From positions 1-37,689 of the forward strand of contig DASZOV010000029.1 of NCBI GenBank assembly GCA_035550595.1: a stretch of DNA of 37,689 nt, written 5' to 3'. Positions within the stretch are counted from its first letter, which is position 1, and each line of letters opens with the position of its first letter. Origin of the DNA: CALFMR01 sp035550595. GTDB taxonomy: Bacteria > Acidobacteriota > Vicinamibacteria > Vicinamibacterales > SCN-69-37. The notes under the pieces are model-generated. The model did not search any database. It was not told where the DNA came from and saw only the letters and a program-made list of their open reading frames with translations. A program made the position numbers and the translations under genes. Below, piece by piece: positions 19,293 through 27,304 of this stretch.

Positions 19293-19622
19293 TCAGGCCG
19301 TCGCGGGCCGCACGGCCATGCGGACGATCGCCCAGACGAGGAACGCGACGCCGGCCAGGAACACCAGCGGCAGCGCGAACACGCCAGCAACGGCAAACGT
19401 CAGCGCCAACCCGACGGCGACGGCCACGACGGCGCCCACGATCGCCAGGACCGGGAAGAGCACGACCTTGATGAGGAAGAGCGGCACGGCCAATGCCAGG
19501 AAGAGCAGGCGGAACGGCAGGAGCAGCAGGCCGAGCGCCACGCGCGCCGCGACGGCCAGCACGGCCACGCCGATGAACGCGACGCCAGCCAGCGCCGCAG
19601 CGAGCACCAGGAACGTCGTCAT
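19293..19622 (-). CDS. Small integral membrane protein, unknown
   Basis: This 109-residue protein was not recognised. It consists almost wholly of hydrophobic segments: about residues 1-20, 24-45, 48-70 and 78-100, suggesting three or four transmembrane helices in the inner membrane. The frame is open back to 19727, but the ATG at 19622 has a strong GGGAGG six to seven bases upstream and begins the hydrophobic part, so the first 35 codons were dropped. It is downstream of the first small heat-shock gene on the same strand, separated by 166 bp with a hairpin, so it may have its own promoter. Confidence 0.65.
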   Translation of the reverse strand: MTTFLVLAAALAGVAFIGVAVLAVAARVALGLLLLPFRLLFLALAVPLFLIKVVLFPVLAIVGAVVAVAVGLALTFAVAGVFALPLVFLAGVAFLVWAIVRMAVRPATA

Positions 19623-19741
19623 CTGAAGCCTCCCAGGGCGCGGAGCGCCCGACTCAAATTGTACTTGACCTTCGACGGATTGGACACGCGCCAGGTTCCG
19701 ATCGCCGGACCGCGCGAGCGCCGCCATCGGCCGTACACACG

Positions 19742-19774
19742 AAGAGCCGGCAGGTGCGACCCCACCGGCTCTTT
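19742..19774 (-). terminator. Hairpin terminator downstream of the small heat-shock gene
   Basis: AAGAGCCGG (19742-19750) pairs with CCGGCTCTT (19765-19773), with an inner GGT/ACC pairing. It lies 15 bp past the sHsp stop. The T-tract is short on both strands, so it is weak or bidirectional. The preceding ACACACGAAGAGC (19735-19747) is identical to the start of the strong terminator at 35341-35353. Confidence 0.55.
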
Positions 19775-19788
19775 CGCGTCGTTCCCCG

Positions 19789-20226
19789 TCAGCCGTTGAT
19801 CGGAATCTGGCGAGGCTGCGTCTCTTCGCGGCGCGGCAACGTCACCGTGAGCACGCCGTCGGCGTAGCCCGCTTCGACGCGCGACGCGTCGACCGAGTCA
19901 GGCAGCGTGAAGCTGCGGCGGAAGACGCCCTGCCCGCGCTCCACGCGATGGTACTTGCCGCCGTCCTCTTCCTTCACGAACGTGCGCTCGCCTTCGATCG
20001 TGAGCACGTGGTTCTCGAAGGTCACCTTGATGTCCTCGCGCTTCATCTCCGGCAGCTCGGCCTTCACGACGACTGTATGGTCCGCGGTCTCCAGGATGTC
20101 GACCGCCGGCACCCAGGCGCCGCGTGCGAGCGTGTCGCCGTCGAACGCCGAGTCGAACATGCGATGCAGCCGCTCGACCTCGAGCGCCGCCAGACCGGTC
20201 ACGGGACTCCATCGTGTCAGTGTCAT
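19789..20226 (-). CDS. Small heat-shock protein, Hsp20/alpha-crystallin family
   Basis: This 145-residue cytoplasmic chaperone binds unfolding proteins and holds them for refolding by ATP-dependent chaperones. It has the N-terminal LTRWSPVTGLAALEVERLHRMF arm (split by MTLT at the start), an alpha-crystallin domain from about residue 38 (WVPAVDILETADHTVVVKAE) to 130 with GVLTVTLPRRE, and a C-terminal IPI anchor (QIPING). The ATG at 20226 is chosen over the upstream frame because AGGAGG lies 8 bases before it and the arm begins there. It is divergent from a second alpha-crystallin gene, and a good sigma-70-like promoter lies at 20298-20327. Confidence 0.95.
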   Translation of the reverse strand: MTLTRWSPVTGLAALEVERLHRMFDSAFDGDTLARGAWVPAVDILETADHTVVVKAELPEMKREDIKVTFENHVLTIEGERTFVKEEDGGKYHRVERGQGVFRRSFTLPDSVDASRVEAGYADGVLTVTLPRREETQPRQIPING

Positions 20227-20297
20227 GTCCTGTTCCTCCTGATGTCGTTCTGCCCGTCCACTCGAGCGAGCGGCCACGGGCGAATTTCGATGTCCCA

Positions 20298-20327
20298 ATC
20301 CTAGCTGAATAGGTGAGTTAATGTCAA
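20298..20327 (-). promoter_or_regulatory. Sigma-70-like promoter for the leftward sHsp gene
   Basis: Read on the minus strand, TTGACA (20327-20322) is followed after 18 bases by TAGGAT (20303-20298). The -35 is a perfect consensus match, the -10 matches four of six. It is about 70 bp upstream of the ATG at 20226. No CIRCE inverted repeat was seen. Confidence 0.6.
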
Positions 20328-20361
20328 ACATATAATCTAATAATTATACACTCATATATTG
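20319..20361. other. AT-rich island between divergent small heat-shock genes
   Basis: About 40 bases are almost pure A/T (around 20328-20360), including TATAAT at 20331-20336 and ATTATA at 20343-20348, in an otherwise GC-rich region. It is placed where both divergent sHsp promoters would be. It may be a stress-responsive control region; the rightward promoter cannot be assigned securely. Confidence 0.55.
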
Positions 20362-20412
20362 CAGAACCTCTTGACCTGATCGGCCGATCCGAAGAGCCGA
20401 GCGCCTTGTATC

Positions 20413-20862
20413 ATGGGCCGTGTGACCGACTTCCTTGATCAAGGTGCCACCGACCTGGCGGAGGACGCCCGCCGGCTGCTCCTCGAGCTCGACCGCGACA
20501 TTCCGGGCGTCTCGAACGTCACGGCCGATTGCCGGCCGCCGCTCGACGTGATCGAGACGGCCTCGGCGGTCGAGGTCGTGATGGACGTGCCGGGCGTCTC
20601 CGCTGATTCGCTGCGGGTGGCCATCCGCCGAAACACGCTGCTCGTCGTCGGTGCCAAACTCGCGCCCGCGGCCGACACCAACGCGCGCTTTCACCTGGCC
20701 GAGCGCAGCTACGGCCGCTTCGCCCGCGCCGTGCGGCTGGCCGGCGCCTTCGATGCCGCGCACTCGCGCGCGGTGGCGCGCGCCGGGCAACTGCGCATCA
20801 CGCTGCCGCTCATCGCCGATCGCCGCGGCCGCATTGTGCCGATTGCCGTGGAGCGCGGATGA
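20413..20862 (+). CDS. Second Hsp20/alpha-crystallin family protein
   Basis: This 149-residue protein shows an alpha-crystallin domain: CRPPLDVIETASAVEVVMDV (residues about 38-57), then DSLRVAIRRNTLLVVGAKL, ERSYGRFARAVRLAGAFD and GQLRITLPLI. The sequence is diverged from the leftward sHsp, and its tail has IAV, a possible I-x-I/V anchor, rather than IPI. The ATG at 20413 lacks a clear ribosome-binding site; a GTG three codons on is an alternative. It overlaps the YmdB-like gene by 4 nt (ATGA), so it heads a long coupled gene run. It is more likely a holdase variant than a classic stress sHsp. Confidence 0.85.
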   Translation: MGRVTDFLDQGATDLAEDARRLLLELDRDIPGVSNVTADCRPPLDVIETASAVEVVMDVPGVSADSLRVAIRRNTLLVVGAKLAPAADTNARFHLAERSYGRFARAVRLAGAFDAAHSRAVARAGQLRITLPLIADRRGRIVPIAVERG

Positions 20863-21683
20863 CTCGCCTGCTCTTCATCGGCGACATCTGCGGCAAGCCC
20901 GGCCGCGAGCTGTTGCGACGCGGCCTGGCGTCGCTCGTCCGGCAGCGCGGCATCGATCTCGTCGTCGCCAACGGCGAGAACGCCGCGGCCGGCTTCGGCA
21001 TCACGCCCGACATCGCGGATGACCTCTTCAGCTACGGCATCCACGTGCTCACGGGCGGCAATCACAGTTGGGACAAGAAGGAGATCGTCGGCTACATGCC
21101 GGATCACGCGCGGCTGCTCCGGCCGGCGAACTTCCCTGCCGGCGCGCCCGGCGCGGGCCGTGTCGTCGTCCGCGCGACCAACGGCGTGTCCGTGGCCGTC
21201 ATCAACGTCATGGGCCGCGTCTTCATGACGCCCATCGACGACCCGTTCCGCGTCGTGCTCGACGAGATTCGCGCCGTGCGCGACGAGGCGTCGATCATCC
21301 TCGTCGACATGCACGCCGAGGCGACGTCGGAAAAGGTCGCCATGGGATGGCACCTCGATGGCCAAGCGACCGTCGTCGTCGGCACGCACACGCACGTGCA
21401 GACCGCCGACGCGCGCGTTCTGCCGCAGGGCACCGCGTACATCACCGACGTCGGCATGACCGGCCCGCACGACTCGGTGATTGGCGTCGATCGCACGGCG
21501 ATCATCCAGCGCTTTCTCTCCGGCCGGCCGCAGCGGTTCGAGACCGCGACCGGAAATCCGCGCATCAACGCGGTCGTCGTCGACGCCGACGAGGCGATCG
21601 GGCGCGCGGTGAGCATCGAACGGCTCGACCTCTCGGCCGACGACGTGGAAACGCTGGTCGCGCAGCCGGCCACGGCCGGATAA
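20859..21683 (+). CDS. YmdB-like metallophosphoesterase (TIGR00282 family)
   Basis: The 274-residue product has the full set of metal-binding motifs of this calcineurin-like group: GDICGKPGR at the N-terminus, NGENAAAGFG, GGNHSWDKKE, DMHAEATSEK and GTHTHVQTADARVLP. YmdB of Bacillus hydrolyses 2',3'-cyclic nucleotides and affects RNA turnover and sporulation/biofilm choice; the same enzyme activity is likely here, with the physiological role unknown. It is cytoplasmic. It is coupled to the upstream sHsp by a 4-nt overlap and lies 6 bp before xseA. Confidence 0.93.
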   Translation: MTRLLFIGDICGKPGRELLRRGLASLVRQRGIDLVVANGENAAAGFGITPDIADDLFSYGIHVLTGGNHSWDKKEIVGYMPDHARLLRPANFPAGAPGAGRVVVRATNGVSVAVINVMGRVFMTPIDDPFRVVLDEIRAVRDEASIILVDMHAEATSEKVAMGWHLDGQATVVVGTHTHVQTADARVLPQGTAYITDVGMTGPHDSVIGVDRTAIIQRFLSGRPQRFETATGNPRINAVVVDADEAIGRAVSIERLDLSADDVETLVAQPATAG

Positions 21684-21689
21684 TGGCGC

Positions 21690-23060
21690 ATGCCCGACTG
21701 GCAGTCCCTGCCCTTCGACGATCCGGCGCCAGCCGTCTCGCAGCCGCTCTCGGTGAGCGAGCTCACGGCGGCGATTCGCGCGACGATTGATCTGTCGTTC
21801 GGCGCCATCGCCGTCGAAGGCGAAATCTCCAACTGCCGGCAGTGGAGCTCGGGCCACGTCTACTTCACACTGAAAGACGACGCCGCGCAGCTTCGCGCGG
21901 TGATGTTTCGCACGACCGCGCGCGCGCTGAAGTTCCGGCCCGAGGACGGCATGCACGTCATCGCGCGTGGCCGTCTCACGGTGTACGAGGCCAAGGGCGA
22001 ATATCAGATCGTCTGTGACGCGCTCGAACCGCACGGGCTCGGCGCGCTCCAGGCCGCGTTCGAGCAGCTCAAGCGGCGCTTGCAGGCCGAAGGCCTGTTC
22101 GACGCCGCGCGCAAACGGCTGCTGCCGGTGCTGCCGCGCCGCATCGGCGTCGTCACCTCGCTCGACGGCGCCGCGGTGCGCGACATCGTGCGCGTCATCG
22201 TCCTCCGTCATCCCACCGCGCGTCTCGTGGTCCGCGCCGCGCGTGTGCAGGGCGACGGTGCGGCCGAGGATCTCGTGCGCGCGCTCAACGCCGTAGTGCG
22301 CGTGCCGGAGGTCGACGTCGTCATCATCGGCCGCGGCGGCGGATCCGCCGAAGATCTCTGGGCGTTCAACGACGAGCGGCTCGCGCGCGCGATTGCGGGC
22401 TGTCCGGTGCCGGTCATCTCCGCGGTCGGCCACGAGGTGGACTTCACGATCGCCGACTTCGTCGCCGACGTGCGCGCGGCCACGCCGTCGAACGCAGCCG
22501 AGATCGTCGTCGAACGCGCGGATCATTTCTGCGCGCGCATCGATCGCGCCGAAGGCCGGCTACGCGCCGCGCTCGCGTCCACGATCGCGCGACGTCGCCA
22601 CGCCGCCGATCGGCTGGCCACGCGCCTCGGTCACTGGCCCGTCCGCGTCGTCATGCGCGAACGCGACTGCCGGCAGCTCACGCTGCGGCTCGGCCATGCT
22701 GCCACCGCGCGGCTCACGGCCGCGCGACAGCGCGTCGACGCGCTCGTGCGGCGCCTCGAGCGCCGTGATGCACGCGCACTCGTCGCCGCCTTGCGCGCCC
22801 GCACCATCACGGCTGGCAGCCGGCTGCCCGATCTCATCGAGCGCCGGCGGCTCGCCGCGGCCGGCCGCGCGCGCACGCTCGCCGCGCGTCTCGATGCGCT
22901 GAGCCCGCTGGCCGTGCTCGGCCGCGGCTACGCGCTGTGCTGGAACGAGGACCGCACGAGTATCATTCGATCCGCGCACGCGGTCACGACCGGCGACCAC
23001 GTGCGCGTCACGTTGGCGGACGGCGAGATCGGCTGCCGCGTCGAAGACACGAGATCATGA
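21690..23060 (+). CDS. xseA: Exodeoxyribonuclease VII large subunit
   Basis: XseA is the catalytic large subunit of ExoVII, which degrades single-stranded DNA to short oligonucleotides. The 456-residue product has the N-terminal OB fold (VEGEISNCRQWSSGHVYFTL), and the catalytic central region with GVVTSLDGAAVRDI, VIIGRGGGSAEDLWAFNDE and VISAVGHEVDFTIAD. The C-terminal part is a long Arg/Ala-rich helical region that would form the coiled-coil stalk for XseB, ending in the typical PLAVLGRGYAL segment. It overlaps xseB by 4 nt (ATGA) and starts 6 bp after the YmdB-like gene. Confidence 0.96.
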   Translation: MPDWQSLPFDDPAPAVSQPLSVSELTAAIRATIDLSFGAIAVEGEISNCRQWSSGHVYFTLKDDAAQLRAVMFRTTARALKFRPEDGMHVIARGRLTVYEAKGEYQIVCDALEPHGLGALQAAFEQLKRRLQAEGLFDAARKRLLPVLPRRIGVVTSLDGAAVRDIVRVIVLRHPTARLVVRAARVQGDGAAEDLVRALNAVVRVPEVDVVIIGRGGGSAEDLWAFNDERLARAIAGCPVPVISAVGHEVDFTIADFVADVRAATPSNAAEIVVERADHFCARIDRAEGRLRAALASTIARRRHAADRLATRLGHWPVRVVMRERDCRQLTLRLGHAATARLTAARQRVDALVRRLERRDARALVAALRARTITAGSRLPDLIERRRLAAAGRARTLAARLDALSPLAVLGRGYALCWNEDRTSIIRSAHAVTTGDHVRVTLADGEIGCRVEDTRS

Positions 23061-23308
23061 CTGAGCCCGACTCCATCAAGGACTTCGAATCCGCGATCGG
23101 CGAATTGGAGCAGATCGTCCGGCAGCTCGAGGACGGCGACCTCGCACTCGACAAGGCGCTGGCGCTGTTCGAGCGCGGCGTCACGCTGTCGCGCTACTGC
23201 CACGACCAGATCGGCGCGGCCGAACGGCGTATCGAGCAGTTGACCGAGCGTGGACAGCTCCGCGATGCGTCAGCGCTCCTCGATCCCTCCACGGATACGA
23301 CCCGCTGA
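23057..23308 (+). CDS. xseB: Exodeoxyribonuclease VII small subunit
   Basis: The 83-residue product matches XseB: FESAIGELEQIVRQLEDGDL followed by ALDKALALFERGVTLSRYC and a helical tail. Several XseB copies wrap the stalk of XseA. The ATG at 23057 overlaps the xseA stop (ATGA), so upstream ATGs within xseA were rejected. The stop is one base before the probable GTG start of the prenyl synthase gene. Confidence 0.93.
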   Translation: MTEPDSIKDFESAIGELEQIVRQLEDGDLALDKALALFERGVTLSRYCHDQIGAAERRIEQLTERGQLRDASALLDPSTDTTR

Positions 23309-23309
23309 C

Positions 23310-24251
23310 GTGCCGTCCGATCTCGAGACGTACTTCCAGGACTGCCGTCGCGACGTCGAAGCCGCGCTCGATCGCATCCTCGCCGCCTCGCGTGCGCCCG
23401 CGGTCGTCGCCGAGCCGATCCGCTACGCGGCACTCGGTCCCGGCAAACGGCTGCGCCCGATCCTGACGATCTCCGCGGCCGAGAGCGTCGCGCCGCAGGT
23501 GGGCCTCGACGCCACCGCCGCGCGCACGGCTGCATTGCCGGCGGCGTGCGCCGTGGAAATGATTCACGCCTATTCGCTCGTCCACGACGATTTGCCGGCC
23601 ATGGACGACGACGCCCTGCGGCGGGGACGGCCGACGACACACGTCGTGTACGGCGACGGGATGGCGATTCTCGCCGGCGACGGACTGCTCACCGACGCGT
23701 TCCGGGTGCTCGCGTCATGGCCGGAGAAAGACGCGCGTGACGCGGCGTCCACGGTGCGCCGAATACGAGCCGTTGCGCGACTCGCCGAGGCCGCCGGGTC
23801 GGCCGGCATGGTCGGTGGACAGGCGATCGATCTCGCCGCGGCCGGCCAATCCGTAGCGGCCGATGCACACCATGCGGCTTCCGCGCTCGAAGACATGCAC
23901 GGCCGCAAGACGGGTGCACTCATTCGCGCGGCAGCCGTGATGGGCGCGATCCTCGTCGGCGCTGACACGCGGTTGGTGGATGCCATCGACGTCTATGCGC
24001 GCGAGCTCGGGCTCGCGTTCCAGATCGTCGACGACATCCTCGACGTCGAAGGGTCCGCCGATGCGCTCGGCAAGACCGCGGGCAAGGACGCGGCGGCCGG
24101 CAAGCCGACGTTTCCCGCGCTCTACGGGATTGCCGAATCACGCCGGCGCGCGGCGGCCTGTGTCGATCGCGCGCATAGCGCGTTGACCGCCGCGGGCATC
24201 GAGGGCCGGCTGGGCGCGATCGCGGACTGGAGTCTGGCGCGCACACGATGA
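23310..24251 (+). CDS. Short-chain polyprenyl diphosphate synthase (farnesyl or geranylgeranyl)
   Basis: The enzyme condenses isopentenyl diphosphate with allylic diphosphates to make C15 or C20 chains for quinones, undecaprenol and other isoprenoids. From the GTG at 23310 the product is 313 residues. It has the first Asp-rich motif HDDLPAMDDD, LRRGRPTTHVVYGDGMAILAGDGLL around it, GGQAIDL, and the second motif DDILDVEG. The position after xseA-xseB is the usual place of ispA. The GTG is preferred since it follows the xseB stop by one base; ATGs at 23250 and 23265 inside xseB are alternatives. Product length cannot be decided by eye. dxs, often next, is absent. Confidence 0.92.
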   Translation: MPSDLETYFQDCRRDVEAALDRILAASRAPAVVAEPIRYAALGPGKRLRPILTISAAESVAPQVGLDATAARTAALPAACAVEMIHAYSLVHDDLPAMDDDALRRGRPTTHVVYGDGMAILAGDGLLTDAFRVLASWPEKDARDAASTVRRIRAVARLAEAAGSAGMVGGQAIDLAAAGQSVAADAHHAASALEDMHGRKTGALIRAAAVMGAILVGADTRLVDAIDVYARELGLAFQIVDDILDVEGSADALGKTAGKDAAAGKPTFPALYGIAESRRRAAACVDRAHSALTAAGIEGRLGAIADWSLARTR

Positions 24252-24536
24252 CGCAGTGCAGCAGTTCGCGACGCGAACGCTGCTTCTCATCGGACGTGTG
24301 TACGCCGCCCTCGCGCCGACAGCCAGATCAGCTGCTCCGGCGGCGGCGCGTCGTGCGTGCTGCGGTGAGGCCGGTGCTGAACGGATTGTGGCTCGGTGTG
24401 CGTGATCGTACGCGTCGGCAAGAGCAATGGCCGATGCGATCGCTGTTGAAAGCGCCCGATATAACATCGGCCCTGTCCTGCGTACGGTCAATAATGAGGG
24501 TGCCGGATTCGACGCACTAGCCTGTTGCGGAGGCGT
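24252..24536. other. 285-bp gap without a recognised gene
   Basis: This gap lies between the prenyl synthase and the VWFA-related gene, where dxs often starts. All three plus-strand frames give short, stop-interrupted or Arg/Ser-rich text with no similarity to Dxs that I can see. It contains an imperfect palindrome, TTCGCG-A-CGCGAA at 24264-24276, and a TATAAC near 24460 with no convincing -35. It presumably carries the promoter of the VWFA gene. Confidence 0.5.
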
Positions 24537-26315
24537 ATGACGCGCGGCTTTCGACGGTTGGCGTGGTCCGTCCCTCTTGCACTGATGTCTGCGGCCGCCC
24601 CTACCGCGCAGACGCCGCAGGCACCAGGGACGAGCCGTCCAACGTTCACCGCGAATACCGAGCTCGTGCCGCTCGATGTCCGAGTACTCGACAAGAACGG
24701 CCGTCCGGTCCTTGGTCTCACGGCCGCCGATTTCTCTATCGCGGAAGACGGGGTTCCGCAGCGCATCAGGCATTTCTCGATCGTTCATCGCACGGCTGCT
24801 GCGTCTGTCGTGGCTTCTCCGACCGCGACAATCGCCAGGCCCAAGGGGACGTCGCCGGTTCGTAACCAGCCGGCTCGAATCTTTCTGCTGTACCTCGGAC
24901 GTGGCGATCTCGTCGGACCGGCCGAAGGCGTTGAGGGGATGAGACATTTCGTCCAGGACCGACTGCTGCCGCAGGACGAAGTCGCGGTGATGGCATGGAA
25001 TCGGGCAACCACCTTCACGACCCATCACGACAGCGTACTGGCCGTCCTCGACCGATACAGGGACGCGGGCCGGAAGATCGAACAGGACATCTCTAGCTTC
25101 TTTCGAAGCCCGGCGTTCATCTACGGTGACCGCACGATTCCGCGAGGCATCCAGACCGAAATCGATGCCGTGTTCGAGGGACCCGGCGCCGCTCCGGTCC
25201 GCAGCGTGACCGAAGACGCCAGGTCGTCGGCCGACGTCGAGCGCGACCTGCGCGACGAAACGGACCGCCTGCTTCGCGCTGACGCCATGGCTGCGCCAGG
25301 ATCGGCGACGGCGGGCGATGGCGAGTCGCTCGACGAGTTCCTGAACGCCACGAGCCGGACGATGCAGGACGAAGCCGCGCTCTACGCCGGCATCGAGTAT
25401 CTCCGTCGTATCGACGGCGAGAAGCACCTCGTCTGGTTGACCGAGTACGGTCTGACGCCGCACATTGCGGGGACGTCGAGTCCCGTCGAAGCGGAACGGG
25501 AAATTGGCCGGGCCGCGGCCACTGCACGCGTGGTCCTGGACATCGTCCGCGCCGGCGGCACGGCGAGCACGTTCGGCTGCGCGCCGGAGGTCCAGCAGAC
25601 GACGGGGCGCGGCTGCCGTGCGCCAATCAGAAATCTCGAGGCCCTCGCACCGGCCATCATTTCGCGGCGGTTGGCCGACATCACAGGCGGCCGATCCGAT
25701 GCCAATCGGTTTTCGCGCGCGGCGCAGGCGCTGGATCTCATCGATCGCGACAGCCGCGACGGGTACCTGCTCGGCTATTACCCCTCGAATGCGCTCTTGG
25801 ACGGGCGCTTCCGGACTGTGGCGGTGACCGTCGATCGCCCCGACGTGTCGGTGCTGGTCCGGAAGGGCTACTACGCCACGCCGAACGCTGGTCCGCTCGA
25901 CCGACGCGCCGCGGTCACGTTCGCGCGTGTGCTGGCCGCGGCGGAAGATGTCGGGGAAATTCAGGATCTCGCGATCACGGCCGCTATCGTCGGCGACGCC
26001 ACCAGCAGCCGCGTATCGCTGATGACGACCATTGATCTCTCCCGCGTGACGTTCAAGTCAGTAGACGGTCATTTCGCCGCGACGCTTCACGTGGCCGTCT
26101 TCTGCCTGGACGCGCATCAGCAACCAGTGGGAGATGTCCAGACGGACGTCGCGCTCAACTATGATGCCGACCGGCTTCGCGAGATGCGGTCGTCCGGCCT
26201 GTCGCTGCCATTGACCATCCCGGTTACGGCGCCGGCCTCGAGCCTCAAGGTCGTCGCCTATGACTTCGCTGACGACCTGACAGGCAGCCGGAATGTTGCG
26301 GTGCCGCAGCGATAG
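24537..26315 (+). CDS. VWFA-related Acidobacterial domain protein, MIDAS degenerate
   Basis: This 592-residue secreted protein starts with a signal peptide (cleavage near PTAQ, residue 24-25), followed by the diagnostic stretch ELVPLDVRVLDKNGRPVLGL and DFSIAEDGVPQRIRHFS (residues 42-81). A von Willebrand A-like domain follows, but where DxSxS should be the sequence is FLLYLGRGDLVGPA (about 116-129), so the metal-binding MIDAS is missing. DGYLLGYYPSN, near the middle, is typical of the family, and a beta-rich C-terminal domain ends the protein. The ATG at 24537 with GGAGG at 24529-24533 is chosen over the TTG at 24525. Third-position use looks less GC-biased than in neighbours. Function is unknown; adhesion or protein binding outside the cell is inferred. 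Confidence 0.88.
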   Translation: MTRGFRRLAWSVPLALMSAAAPTAQTPQAPGTSRPTFTANTELVPLDVRVLDKNGRPVLGLTAADFSIAEDGVPQRIRHFSIVHRTAAASVVASPTATIARPKGTSPVRNQPARIFLLYLGRGDLVGPAEGVEGMRHFVQDRLLPQDEVAVMAWNRATTFTTHHDSVLAVLDRYRDAGRKIEQDISSFFRSPAFIYGDRTIPRGIQTEIDAVFEGPGAAPVRSVTEDARSSADVERDLRDETDRLLRADAMAAPGSATAGDGESLDEFLNATSRTMQDEAALYAGIEYLRRIDGEKHLVWLTEYGLTPHIAGTSSPVEAEREIGRAAATARVVLDIVRAGGTASTFGCAPEVQQTTGRGCRAPIRNLEALAPAIISRRLADITGGRSDANRFSRAAQALDLIDRDSRDGYLLGYYPSNALLDGRFRTVAVTVDRPDVSVLVRKGYYATPNAGPLDRRAAVTFARVLAAAEDVGEIQDLAITAAIVGDATSSRVSLMTTIDLSRVTFKSVDGHFAATLHVAVFCLDAHQQPVGDVQTDVALNYDADRLREMRSSGLSLPLTIPVTAPASSLKVVAYDFADDLTGSRNVAVPQR

Positions 26316-26331
26316 TCGCCACAAGACCCGT

Positions 26332-26365
26332 TCGCCGGCTCCGGATGCTTTCGCACGGCGATTTT
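26332..26365 (+). terminator. Possible weak terminator after the VWFA gene
   Basis: TCGCCG (26332-26337) pairs with CGGCGA (26356-26361), loop 18 nt, followed by TTTT. It is 16 bp after the stop codon. The stem is short and the loop long, so support is low. The rest of the gap, to 26536, shows no gene. Confidence 0.3.
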
Positions 26366-26536
26366 CGGCATGACAATCGTCGGTCCCAGATGCTTCGCGC
26401 AAGACGGGGGATCGACTTGCATTGGCCGGCGCACTACCATCGGGCTGTGCGACGAGACGGTCGCCCGTTGTGTCCCGTCGCGCACGGCCGCCTTCTGCCG
26501 GCTGTAATCGGCCTTATTCACCGTCCCCGTTGACGA

Positions 26537-27304
26537 ATGGTTGTTCGACGTCTCAGCTCTCCTCGCACCCGCCTCGACGTCGCCATCGTCGCGCGCGGTC
26601 TCGCGGCGACGCGCGAGCGGGCGCGTGCGCTCGTGATTGCGGGCCACGTTCTCGTCAACGGCGCACCGGTCACCAAGGCCGGTGCCGCGGTCAAAGATGA
26701 CGATGCGATCGCGCTGCGGCAGCCGGATCATCCGTGGGTCAGCCGCGGCGGGTTGAAGCTGGACCACGCGCTGACGGCGTTCGGCCTCGACGTCACCGGT
26801 AAGCTGGCGCTCGACATCGGCGCGTCGACGGGCGGCTTCACCGACGTCCTGCTCGAGCGCGGCGCCGCGCGTGTCGTCGCGCTCGACGTCGGCACGGCGC
26901 AACTCGACTGGAAGCTCCGGACCGATCCGCGCGTCACGGTCATCGAGCAGGTGAACGCGCGCCATCTCACGCCGGCGATGCTGCCCGACGACACGCGCAC
27001 GTTCGATGTCGTGACCGTGGACGTGTCGTTCATCTCGCTGCGCCATATCCTGCCGGTGCTGCCGCCGCTCCTCGCGCCGGACGGATCGATCATCGTGCTG
27101 GTCAAGCCGCAGTTCGAGGCCGGTCGCGATGAGGTGGGCGCCGGCGGCATCGTCCGCGATCCCGCCGTACACGCGCGTGTCGTCGACGAGGTCACGTCGG
27201 CGGCGCATCAGGTAGGATTGGTGCGCGCGGGCGTCGAGCCCTCGCCCATCACGGGCGCCGAGGGCAATCGCGAGTTCCTGATGCGGCTCGTGCAGACGAG
27301 ATGA
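26537..27304 (+). CDS. tlyA: TlyA family 23S rRNA (cytidine-2'-O)-methyltransferase
   Basis: The 255-residue product has an N-terminal S4 RNA-binding domain (residues about 11-70, RLDVAIVARGLAATRERARA...VLVNG) and an FtsJ-like methyltransferase domain with the SAM site DIGASTGGFTDVLLERGAAR and LDVG. The K-D-K-E tetrad can be placed at RGGLKLDHAL, VDVSFIS, LVKPQFEAG and a late Glu in the EGNREFL region. TlyA methylates 23S rRNA, in some species also 16S rRNA, and is needed for capreomycin sensitivity in mycobacteria; 'hemolysin' is an old name. The gene overlaps nadK by 4 nt (ATGA). No clear ribosome-binding site precedes its ATG. Confidence 0.93.
   Translation: MVVRRLSSPRTRLDVAIVARGLAATRERARALVIAGHVLVNGAPVTKAGAAVKDDDAIALRQPDHPWVSRGGLKLDHALTAFGLDVTGKLALDIGASTGGFTDVLLERGAARVVALDVGTAQLDWKLRTDPRVTVIEQVNARHLTPAMLPDDTRTFDVVTVDVSFISLRHILPVLPPLLAPDGSIIVLVKPQFEAGRDEVGAGGIVRDPAVHARVVDEVTSAAHQVGLVRAGVEPSPITGAEGNREFLMRLVQTR

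Noticed and set aside
20228..20412. CIRCE/HrcA operator between the sHsp genes
   Set aside because: The consensus TTAGCACTC inverted repeat is not present; only an AT-rich tract and a sigma-70-like promoter are visible.
20709..22526. 605-codon open frame on the minus strand
   Set aside because: It lies antisense to the sHsp, YmdB-like and xseA genes, all of which have clear family motifs. The translation is Arg/His/Asp-rich text typical of shadow frames in GC-rich DNA.
24248..24520. 90-codon plus-strand frame after the prenyl synthase
   Set aside because: Arg/Ser-rich, no ribosome-binding site, no motif; starts by chance overlap with the preceding stop. No trace of dxs either.
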